Shown in pieces: positions 55,349 through 62,145 of a stretch of 62,145 nt of DNA. The position numbers and the translations under genes are program-made. The stretch covers positions 1 to 62,145 of the forward strand of contig NZ_JAOCDM010000022.1 of the NCBI RefSeq assembly GCF_029840925.1. Reading direction: 5' to 3'. Position 1 is the stretch's first letter, and each line of letters starts with the position of its first letter. This DNA is from Pseudomonas sp. GD03858 (lineage in GTDB: Bacteria > Pseudomonadota > Gammaproteobacteria > Pseudomonadales > Pseudomonadaceae). The notes under the pieces are model-generated. The model did not search any database. It was not told where the DNA came from and worked only from the letters and a program-made list of their open reading frames with translations.

Positions 55349-56238
55349 AACGCTTCAGTTTCTCCAAGCTGATGCTGGTGCTCGGCTTGCTGTTCATCTA
55401 CCTGCCGATGCTGATCCTGGTGATCTACTCGTTCAACGCCTCGAAGCTGGTGACGGTATGGGGCGGTTGGTCGGTGAAGTGGTACGTCGGCCTGCTCGAC
55501 AACACCCAACTGATGGGTTCGGTGATGCGCTCGCTGGAGATCGCCTGCTACACGGCGATCGCCGCCGTGGCGCTGGGCACCCTGGCGGCCTTCGTGCTGA
55601 CCCGGGTCACCCGCTTCAAGGGCCGCACGCTGTTCGGTGGCCTGGTCACCGCGCCGCTGGTGATGCCCGAGGTGATCACCGGTCTGTCGCTGTTGCTGCT
55701 GTTCGTGGCCATGGCGCAGATGATCGGCTGGCCCCAGGAGCGTGGCATCGTCACCATCTGGATCGCCCACACCACGTTCTGCGCCGCCTATGTGGCGGTG
55801 GTGGTGTCGGCGCGCCTGCGCGAGCTGGACCTGTCCATCGAAGAGGCGGCCATGGACCTGGGCGCCAAGCCGTGGAAGGTGTTCTTCCTGATCACCATCC
55901 CGATGATCGCGCCGTCGCTGGCGGCGGGCGGCATGATGTCGTTCGCCCTGTCGCTGGATGACCTGGTGCTGGCCAGCTTCGTTTCCGGTCCGGGTTCGAC
56001 CACCTTGCCGATGGAAGTGTTCTCGGCCGTGCGCCTGGGCGTGAAGCCGGAGATCAACGCCGTGGCCAGCCTGATCCTGCTGTCGGTGTCGCTGGTGACC
56101 TTCCTGGTCTGGTACTTCAGCCGCCAGGCCGAAGAACGCCGCCGCCGGGCGATCCAGCAGGCGATCGAGGAGGGCGCCGCGGCGAACGTCTCGCAGCCGC
56201 AGGTCCGCCGTCCGGCCCGAGCCGCCGCGCAGGCCTGA
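55345..56238 (+). CDS. spuH: Polyamine ABC transporter permease (PotI-like)
   Basis: The 297-residue permease completes the transporter with the second channel subunit. It starts MKRFSFSKLMLVLGLLFIYL and contains SKLVTVWGGWSVKWYVGLLD and the contact loop EEAAMDLGAKPWKVFFLITIP. A charged, Ala/Arg-rich tail of about 35 residues follows the last helix. No terminator is seen; REP elements follow its stop codon. Confidence 0.94.
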   Translation: MKRFSFSKLMLVLGLLFIYLPMLILVIYSFNASKLVTVWGGWSVKWYVGLLDNTQLMGSVMRSLEIACYTAIAAVALGTLAAFVLTRVTRFKGRTLFGGLVTAPLVMPEVITGLSLLLLFVAMAQMIGWPQERGIVTIWIAHTTFCAAYVAVVVSARLRELDLSIEEAAMDLGAKPWKVFFLITIPMIAPSLAAGGMMSFALSLDDLVLASFVSGPGSTTLPMEVFSAVRLGVKPEINAVASLILLSVSLVTFLVWYFSRQAEERRRRAIQQAIEEGAAANVSQPQVRRPARAAAQA

Positions 56239-56242
56239 TCCA

Positions 56243-56321
56243 TTCGCGGGCAAAGCGCACCGCCGCTCCCACAGGACCTGTATGCAGCAAGGTCCCTGTG
56301 GGAGCGGGTTCACCCGCGAAG
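56243..56321. repeat. REP pair on the downstream side of the RAYT gene
   Basis: Facing halves CATTCGCGGGCAAAGCGCAC and GGGAGCGGGTTCACCCGCGA lie between spuH and the 3' end of the RAYT gene. The left half is more diverged than the right. Confidence 0.85.
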
Positions 56322-56335
56322 GCTCCCCCACCGGA

Positions 56336-56773
56336 TCAAAGCCAGACCGCATCCCAATGCGGATATTCCCTGACGTTATTGACCAGCCTCGCCCGTAGCG
56401 GATTGGCAACGATGTACCTGGCGATGTGGATCGCATTTTCTTCCCGGCGCAACGCGTGGTCTTGATAGCCGGCCTGCCAAATCGGGTGATGCCCGACGCC
56501 AGCCTTGTGCAATTCAAGACTGGAACGGGACTTGAACCGGCGCATCAACGTGCAGAGTGTTGCCAGCCTCAACTCTATCAACCAGTGCAGATGATCCGGC
56601 ATTACGACCCAGGCCAGTGATCGGCAGGCATTGGAATCGCCCTTTGAAATGAGTCTCTGCTGAACGGTAGCGGTTGGAACGAAGTGGCTGGCTGTGGATG
56701 GTTTCTGGATATGGCAGAGAACGGCGCTGGCCCCTTCGCGGGTAAACCCGCTCCCACAGGGGCCAAGGTGCAT
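56336..56773 (-). CDS. RAYT (REP-associated tyrosine transposase), probably 5'-degraded
   Basis: The 145-codon frame belongs to the Y1/RAYT transposases that mobilise REP sequences. The HUH motif is intact (VVMPDHLHWLIEL), as are FKSRSSLEL, WQAGYQDHALRREE and the catalytic tyrosine in IARYIVANPLRARLV, with the family's PHWDAVWL end. The first 17 codons are translated REP DNA, and the stretch between the first strand (HFVPTATVQQR) and SLAWVVMPDH seems about 15-20 residues shorter than normal. No good start codon or ribosome binding site is seen. It is flanked by REP pairs on both sides. It may be inactive. Confidence 0.75.
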   Translation of the reverse strand: MHLGPCGSGFTREGASAVLCHIQKPSTASHFVPTATVQQRLISKGDSNACRSLAWVVMPDHLHWLIELRLATLCTLMRRFKSRSSLELHKAGVGHHPIWQAGYQDHALRREENAIHIARYIVANPLRARLVNNVREYPHWDAVWL

Positions 56774-56811
56774 TCGATATCTGTGGGAGCGGGTTTACCC
56801 GCGAAGAGGCC
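56729..56811. repeat. REP pair on the upstream side of the RAYT gene
   Basis: GGCCCCTTCGCGGGTAAACC and its near-perfect complement ending ACCCGCGAAGAGGCC form facing halves. The pair overlaps the 5' end of the RAYT frame. Confidence 0.92.
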
Positions 56812-56904
56812 AGTCCGGCTAATACAAATTCCAGCCCAGTACCCTTTTCCAATCCCTGATCTACGCTTTCAACGCATCCCCTCTCGTTGAAGCAAGGAGC
56901 CCGC

Positions 56905-57993
56905 ATGACGGTCGCACGTCCGCCGATGGTGGTTTGCCTGGGGCTGCTGTTCATGCTGTCTGGCTGTGGCAAGGAAGAAACCGTCCAGGTGCTGCCCAGG
57001 GTCGCGGTGCAACAGGTGCAGCCCGCCGATTTCGCCGCTCGGGTGACCCTGACCGGTGACGTGCAGGCGCGGGTGCAGACCGACCTGTCGTTTCGCGTGG
57101 GCGGCAAGATCGTCTCGCGCAGCGTCGATGTGGGCGACCACGTCAAGGCCAACCAGGTGCTCGCGCGCCTGGATCCCAAGGACCTGCAGAACAACGTCGA
57201 CTCGGCCAAGGCCGAGGTGTTCGCCGAGCAGGCGCGGGTCACCCAGACCAGCGCCGCGTTCGTGCGCCAGCAGAAACTCCTGCCCAAGGGCTACACCAGC
57301 CAGAGCGAATACGACTCCGCCGAAGCGGCCCTGCGCAGCAGCCAGAGCGCGCTCAAGGCCGCCCAGGCGCAACTGGCCAACGCCAATGAACAACTGAGCT
57401 ACACGGCGCTGGTGTCCGAGGCCGCCGGGGTGATCACCGCGCGCCAGGCCGAGGTCGGCCAGGTGGTGCAGGCGACCATGCCGATCTTCAGCCTGGCCGT
57501 CGATGGCGATCGCGACGCGGTGTTCAATGTCTACGAGTCGTTGCTGGTGAACCCGAGCGACGAGAAGAACGTCACCGTCAGCCTGATCGACGATCCCAGC
57601 ATCAAGGCCAGCGGCCAGGTGCGCGAAATCACCCCGACGGTCTCGGCGCAGAGCGGCACCGTGCAGGTCAAGGTGGCCCTGCGCGACGTGCCGGCGGGCA
57701 TGCCGCTGGGGTCGCCGGTCACCGCCTCGGCCAGCGCCCGTGGCAAGCCCAGCGTCGAGCTGCCCTGGTCGGCGCTGACCAAGGCCTTGAGCGAGCCGGC
57801 GGTATGGGTGGTGGGCGAGGGCGACAAGGCGCAGCTGCGCAAGGTCCAGGTGGCGCGCTATCTCACCGGCAAGGTGGTGATCAGCGATGGCCTGGAGGCC
57901 GGCGAGGTGGTGGTGGTTGGCGGCGGACAGTTGCTCAATCCGGGCGTCCAGGTGGAAAAGGTCGATGCCAGCAATGGAGGAGTCGGACCATGA
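56905..57993 (+). CDS. RND efflux adaptor (membrane fusion) protein, TriA-like
   Basis: The 362-residue lipoprotein has a lipobox LSGC (MVVCLGLLFMLSGCGKEE). ATG 56905 has AAGGAG six bases upstream. It shows the adaptor layout: VTLTGDVQARVQTDLSFRVGGKI (barrel-sandwich), a coiled-coil hairpin (about 95-160), and VSEAAGVITARQAEVGQVV. It is first of three overlapping genes encoding two adaptors and one pump, as in P. aeruginosa triABC. Its stop overlaps the next start by four bases. Confidence 0.9.
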   Translation: MTVARPPMVVCLGLLFMLSGCGKEETVQVLPRVAVQQVQPADFAARVTLTGDVQARVQTDLSFRVGGKIVSRSVDVGDHVKANQVLARLDPKDLQNNVDSAKAEVFAEQARVTQTSAAFVRQQKLLPKGYTSQSEYDSAEAALRSSQSALKAAQAQLANANEQLSYTALVSEAAGVITARQAEVGQVVQATMPIFSLAVDGDRDAVFNVYESLLVNPSDEKNVTVSLIDDPSIKASGQVREITPTVSAQSGTVQVKVALRDVPAGMPLGSPVTASASARGKPSVELPWSALTKALSEPAVWVVGEGDKAQLRKVQVARYLTGKVVISDGLEAGEVVVVGGGQLLNPGVQVEKVDASNGGVGP

Positions 57994-59057
57994 AACCGCT
58001 GCCATTGATGCTGTGCGCCAGCCTGCTGCTGGCGGCCTGTGGCGGCGAGACGGAGCAGGCCGAGCCGGTGCGCCCGGTGCTGTCGACGGTGGTGCAGCCG
58101 CAGGTGCAGGCGCAACTGGGGCGCTTCGCCGGGAATATCCAGGCGCGCTTCGAGAGCACCCTGGGCTTCCGGGTGTCCGGCCGTATCGCCCGGCGCTGGC
58201 TGGATGTCGGCGCCCAGGTGCGGCCTGGCGATACCCTGGCCACCCTCGATCCGACCGATCAGCAGAACCAGCTGCGTGCCGCCGAGGGCGACCTGGCGCG
58301 GGTCCAGGCGCAGTGGATCAACGCCCAGGCCGATGCCCGCCGCCAGCAACAGCTGTATGACCGTGGCGTCGGCGCCCAGGCCCAGCTGGACATCGCCCAG
58401 ACCAACCTGAAGACCACCGGAGCGTCCCTGGAACAGGCGCGTTCGGCCGTCAACCAGGCGCGCGATCAACTCGACTACAGCACCCTGCGCAGCGATCACG
58501 CCGCCGTGGTCACGGCCTGGCAGGCGGAGGCCGGGCAGACTGTCAGCGCTGGCCAGGCCGTGGTGACGCTGGCCCGTCCGGACGTGAAGGAGGCGGTGAT
58601 CGACCTGCCGATCTACCTGGCCGAACAGCTGGGACGCAACCTCACCTTCACCGTCGCCTCGCAGCTCGATCCCAGTATCAACACCACCGCCACCCTGCGC
58701 GAACTGGAGCCCCAGGCCGACGCCACCACCCGTACCCGGCGCGCCCGGCTGACCCTGGCCAGCACGCCCGACGCCTTCCACCTCGGCACCGCCATCAGCG
58801 TCACCTTGACCTCGGCGGTGGCGCCGCGCAGCGAGCTGCCGCGCAGTGCCTTGCTCGAGCGCGACGGCAAGACCCAGGTGTGGGTGGTCGACCCGCAGCA
58901 GAAGACCGTGGCGACCCGCGACATCACCCTGGCAGAGCGCAACGCCGACAGCATCGTCCTGACGGCCGGCGTGCAGCCCGGCGAGCGCGTGGTCACCGCC
59001 GGGGTGAACAGCCTCAAGCCTGGCCAGCAGGTCACCTTCGACGAGGATGCGCGATGA
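57990..59057 (+). CDS. RND efflux adaptor (membrane fusion) protein, TriB-like
   Basis: The 355-residue second adaptor has a lipobox LAAC (MLCASLLLAACGGE), a sandwich segment FAGNIQARFESTLGFRVSGRI, a hairpin (about 95-160) and the D-Y-S-T-L-R-S-D-H-A-A-V strand of adaptors. GGAGGAG precedes the ATG. TriC-type pumps are known to need both adaptors. Its stop overlaps the pump start (ATGA). Confidence 0.9.
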   Translation: MKPLPLMLCASLLLAACGGETEQAEPVRPVLSTVVQPQVQAQLGRFAGNIQARFESTLGFRVSGRIARRWLDVGAQVRPGDTLATLDPTDQQNQLRAAEGDLARVQAQWINAQADARRQQQLYDRGVGAQAQLDIAQTNLKTTGASLEQARSAVNQARDQLDYSTLRSDHAAVVTAWQAEAGQTVSAGQAVVTLARPDVKEAVIDLPIYLAEQLGRNLTFTVASQLDPSINTTATLRELEPQADATTRTRRARLTLASTPDAFHLGTAISVTLTSAVAPRSELPRSALLERDGKTQVWVVDPQQKTVATRDITLAERNADSIVLTAGVQPGERVVTAGVNSLKPGQQVTFDEDAR

Positions 59058-62000
59058 AAGGAAGCTTCAACCTGTCCGAGTGGGCGCTCAAGCACCAGTC
59101 CTTCGTCTGGTACCTGATGTTCGTCGGCCTGCTGATGGGGGTGTTCTCGTACTTCAACCTGGGCCGCGAGGAAGATCCGTCCTTCACCATCAAGACCATG
59201 GTGATCCAGACCCGCTGGCCGGGGGCGACCCAGGACGAGACGCTGTACCAGATCACCGACCGGATCGAGAAGAAGCTCGAGGAACTCGACTCGCTCGACT
59301 ACGTGAAAAGCTACACCCGCCCTGGCGAATCGACGGTGTATGTCTACCTGCTCGATACCACCAAGGCCAAGGACATTCCACAGATCTGGTACCAGGTGCG
59401 CAAGAAGATCCAGGACATCCGCGGGCAGTTTCCCCAGGGCGTCCAGGGCCCGGGGTTCAACGACGAGTTCGGCGACGTGTTCGGCTCGATCTACGCGTTC
59501 ACCTCCGACGGCCTGAACCTGCGCCAGTTGCGCGACTACGTCGAGCAGGCCCGCGCCGAGGTGCGCGAGGTGCACAACATCGGCAAGGTCGAGCTGATCG
59601 GTACCCAGGACGAAGTGCTCTACCTGAACTTCTCGACCCGCAAGCTGGCGGCCCTGGGCATCGACCAGGGCCAGGTCATGCAGGCCTTGCAGGCGCAGAA
59701 CACGGTGACCCCGGCCGGGGTGATCGAGGCCGGACCCGAGCGCATCTCGGTGCGCACCACCGGGCAGTTCGCCTCGGAGAAGGACCTGGAAACGGTCAAC
59801 CTGCGCATCAACGACCGCTTCTTCCGCCTGGCCGATATCGCCGATATCGAGCGCGGCTACGTCGACCCGCCGTCGCCGATCTTCCGCTACAACGGCCAGC
59901 CCGCGATCGGCCTGGCCATCGGCATGAAGGCTGGCGGCAACATCGAGGTGTTCGGCGCGGCCCTGAAAAAGAAGATGGACAGCATCGTCAGCGAACTGCC
60001 GGTCGGTGTCGGCGTGCATACCGTGTCCGACCAGGCGGTGGTGGTCAAGCAGGCGGTCGGCGGCTTTACCAGCGCACTGTTCGAGGCGGTGGTGATCGTG
60101 CTGGTGGTGAGCTTCGTCAGCCTCGGCATCCGCGCCGGGCTGGTGGTGGCCTGCTCGATTCCGCTGGTGCTGGCCATGGTCTTCGTGTTCATGGAGTACA
60201 GCGGCATCACCATGCAGCGCATTTCGCTCGGTGCGCTGATCATCGCCCTGGGCCTGCTGGTGGATGATGCGATGATCACCGTGGAGGTGATGGTCACCCG
60301 CCTGGAGATGGGCGAGACCAAGGAGCAGGCGGCGACCTTCGCCTACACCTCGACGGCCTTCCCCATGCTCACCGGCACGTTGGTGACGGTGGCCGGCTTC
60401 GTGCCCATCGGCCTCAATGCCAGCTCCGCGGGCGAGTACACCTACACCCTGTTCGCGGTGATCGCCGTGGCCTTGCTGGTGTCCTGGGTGGTGGCGGTGT
60501 TCTTCGCCCCGGTGCTGGGCGTGCATATTCTCAGCAGCGAGAAGCTCAAGCCCCACGAGGCGGAGCCCGGGCGGGTCGGCAAGGCCTTCGAGCACAGCCT
60601 TTTGTGGTGCATGCGCCACCGCTGGGTGACGGTGATCGGCACCCTCGTGCTGTTCGTGCTTTCGGTGCTGGGCATGCGCTTCGTGCAGAACCAGTTCTTC
60701 CCGTCCTCGGACCGGCCCGAGATCCTGGTCGACCTGGACCTGCCACAGAACGCCTCGATCGAGCAGACGCGCAAGGTGGTCGACCGCCTCGAAGCCAGGA
60801 TCAAGGACGATCCCGATCTGGTGCGCTGGAGCACCTACATCGGCCAGGGCGCGATCCGCTTCTACCTGCCCCTCGACCAGCAACTGCAGAACCCTTACTA
60901 CGCCCAGCTGGTGATCGTCAGCAAAGGCTTCGAAGAGCGCCAGGGCATGATCGAGCGCCTGCAGAAACTGCTGCGCGAGGAGTTCGTCGGCATCGGCAGC
61001 AACGTCCAGTCGCTGGAAATGGGCCCGCCGGTGGGACGGCCGATCCAGTATCGGGTGAGCGGCAAGGACATCGACCAGGTGCGCCGCTACGCCATCGAGC
61101 TGGCCACGGTGCTCGACGGCAACGAGCATATCGGCGACATGATGTACGACTGGAACGAGCCCGGTAAGGTGCTGCGCATCGAAATCGCCCAGGACAAGGC
61201 ACGTCAGCTGGGGCTGTCGTCCGAGGACGTGGCCAACGTGATGAACAGCATCGTCAGTGGCGTGCCGATCACCCAGGTCAACGACAACATCTACCTGGTC
61301 GATGTCATCGCCCGCGCCGAGGACAGCGAACGCGGCTCGCCCGATACCTTGCAGAACCTGCAGATCGTCAACCCCAGTGGCGTGTCCATTCCCCTGCTGG
61401 CGTTCGCCACCGTGCGCTACGAGCTGGAGCAGCCGCTGGTGTGGCGGCGCGACCGCAAGCCGACCATCACCATCAAGGCCTCGGTGGTTGGCGATATCCA
61501 GCCGACCAACCTGGTCGAGCAGCTCAAGCCGAAGATCGATGAGTTCGCCGCCAAGCTGCCGCCTGGCTACGGCGTGGCCACCGGCGGTACGGTGGAGGAA
61601 AGCGGCAAGGCCCAGGGGCCGATCGCCGACGTGATCCCGCTGATGCTGTTCCTCATGGCGACCTTCCTGATGATCCAGTTGCACAGCGTGCAGAAGCTGT
61701 TCCTGGTGGTCAGCGTCGCGCCCCTGGGGCTGATCGGCGTGGTGCTGGCGCTGGTGCCCACGGGCACGCCGATGGGCTTCGTGGCGATTCTCGGCATCCT
61801 GGCCCTGGCCGGGATCATCATCCGCAACTCGGTGATCCTGGTGACCCAGATCGATGAATTCGAGGAACAGGGCTACGCCCCCTGGGATGCGGTGGTGGAG
61901 GCGACCAACCACCGCCGCCGGCCGATCCTGCTGACCGCGGCGGCGGCGAGCCTGGGCATGATTCCGATCGCGCGGGAGGTGTTCTGGGGGCCGATGGCCT

Positions 62001-62119
62001 ACGCCATGATCGGCGGCATCATCAGCGCAACGCTGCTGACGCTGTTGTTCCTGCCGGCGCTGTATGTGGCCTGGTACAAGATCCGCGAGCCGGAGAACAC
62101 CTCCAAAGCCCAACACTGA
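59054..62119 (+). CDS. RND efflux pump, TriC-like
   Basis: The 1021-residue inner-membrane proton antiporter has the twelve-helix RND layout with two large periplasmic loops. The proton-relay pair Asp-Asp is in LGLLVDDAMITVEVMV (helix 4), and FGSIYAFTSDGLNLRQLRD and ALAGIIIRNSVILVTQIDEF are family segments. It starts MKGSFNLSEWALKHQSFVWY and ends near the window edge. No outer-membrane channel or TetR-type regulator gene is seen within the window. Substrates (triclosan or others) are not readable. Confidence 0.93.
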   Translation: MKGSFNLSEWALKHQSFVWYLMFVGLLMGVFSYFNLGREEDPSFTIKTMVIQTRWPGATQDETLYQITDRIEKKLEELDSLDYVKSYTRPGESTVYVYLLDTTKAKDIPQIWYQVRKKIQDIRGQFPQGVQGPGFNDEFGDVFGSIYAFTSDGLNLRQLRDYVEQARAEVREVHNIGKVELIGTQDEVLYLNFSTRKLAALGIDQGQVMQALQAQNTVTPAGVIEAGPERISVRTTGQFASEKDLETVNLRINDRFFRLADIADIERGYVDPPSPIFRYNGQPAIGLAIGMKAGGNIEVFGAALKKKMDSIVSELPVGVGVHTVSDQAVVVKQAVGGFTSALFEAVVIVLVVSFVSLGIRAGLVVACSIPLVLAMVFVFMEYSGITMQRISLGALIIALGLLVDDAMITVEVMVTRLEMGETKEQAATFAYTSTAFPMLTGTLVTVAGFVPIGLNASSAGEYTYTLFAVIAVALLVSWVVAVFFAPVLGVHILSSEKLKPHEAEPGRVGKAFEHSLLWCMRHRWVTVIGTLVLFVLSVLGMRFVQNQFFPSSDRPEILVDLDLPQNASIEQTRKVVDRLEARIKDDPDLVRWSTYIGQGAIRFYLPLDQQLQNPYYAQLVIVSKGFEERQGMIERLQKLLREEFVGIGSNVQSLEMGPPVGRPIQYRVSGKDIDQVRRYAIELATVLDGNEHIGDMMYDWNEPGKVLRIEIAQDKARQLGLSSEDVANVMNSIVSGVPITQVNDNIYLVDVIARAEDSERGSPDTLQNLQIVNPSGVSIPLLAFATVRYELEQPLVWRRDRKPTITIKASVVGDIQPTNLVEQLKPKIDEFAAKLPPGYGVATGGTVEESGKAQGPIADVIPLMLFLMATFLMIQLHSVQKLFLVVSVAPLGLIGVVLALVPTGTPMGFVAILGILALAGIIIRNSVILVTQIDEFEEQGYAPWDAVVEATNHRRRPILLTAAAASLGMIPIAREVFWGPMAYAMIGGIISATLLTLLFLPALYVAWYKIREPENTSKAQH

Positions 62120-62128
62120 ACCCTTGTA

Positions 62129-62145
62129 GGAGCGGCCTTGTGTCG
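62129..62145. repeat. Start of a REP-like element, cut by the window edge
   Basis: GGAGCGGCCTTGTGTCG equals the first 17 bases of the element at 20-36. Only its left part is in the window, directly after the efflux pump gene. Confidence 0.6.

Noticed and set aside
58613..62116. Very long open frame (over 1100 codons) antisense to the efflux pump gene
   Set aside because: It is rich in His, Asp and Gly without domains and mirrors a GC-rich coding strand. The plus-strand pump has full family motifs.

Overview
The window looks like the chromosome of a Pseudomonas putida-group bacterium. It is GC-rich, gene-dense and coded on both strands. Intergenic gaps carry many copies of the fluorescent-pseudomonad REP palindrome (core GGGAGCGGGCTTGCCCGCGA and variants), and the gene neighbourhoods (gabDT, metNIQ-sfnB, 6S/zapA/pepP/ubiH, gcvTHP, argEA, spu) are typical of that group. 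I see no rRNA, tRNA, CRISPR array, prophage or plasmid functions. About 53 protein genes and one structural RNA (6S) can be supported.

Layout. (1) 0.07-5.2 kb: a sulfate-ester scavenging locus with a LysR regulator, a TonB-dependent receptor and an arylsulfate sulfotransferase. (2) 5.2-8.5 kb: gabD and gabT for GABA to succinate. (3) 8.5-15.2 kb: signalling genes (a degenerate-receiver HDOD protein, a PAS-GGDEF cyclase, a membrane PAS-GGDEF-EAL protein), a fatty acid desaturase and an odd accessory GNAT-like gene. (4) 15.2-21.7 kb: a minus-strand organosulfur operon of two SfnB/DszC-like monooxygenases, an LLM flavin monooxygenase and a MetQ/MetN/MetI-type importer. (5) 22-33.7 kb: housekeeping genes (quinone oxidoreductase, FliL-like, EVE protein, 5-FTHF cyclo-ligase, 6S RNA, ZapA, a ZapB-like coiled coil, UPF0149, PepP, UbiH, a hotdog protein, UbiI) and an iron(III) transporter without its ATPase. 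(6) 33.8-38.3 kb: gcvT-gcvH-gcvP. (7) 38.4-45.7 kb: a DUF2388 protein, an orphan GspE/PilB-like ATPase, a small ACT-like protein divergent from an Lrp regulator, a CYTH-CHAD triphosphatase, argE and argA. (8) 45.9-56.2 kb: the polyamine locus spuI / spuB-spuC-spuD-spuE-spuF-spuG-spuH. (9) 56.2-56.8 kb: a RAYT transposase between two REP pairs. (10) 56.9-62.1 kb: a TriABC-like RND pump with two adaptor subunits.

How the genes work together. Two separate systems for sulfur in organic form lie within 22 kb. The spu genes import putrescine/spermidine, glutamylate them and transaminate them, and their carbon and nitrogen reach succinate through GABA and the gabDT genes of the same window. argE/argA sit next to the polyamine genes, tying arginine and ornithine supply to polyamine use.

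The most notable points are the RAYT/REP unit and REP pairs inside three transcription units, the double sulfur-scavenging arrangement with a sulfotransferase that lacks an export signal, a pseudo-receiver without its phospho-aspartate, an empty spuA slot of 667 bp, and an apparent chromosome-order junction near 21.7-22.1 kb. I found no convincing wholly new system. The sulfur operon, the accessory GNAT-like gene and the pseudo-receiver/HDOD gene are the best candidates for undescribed function.
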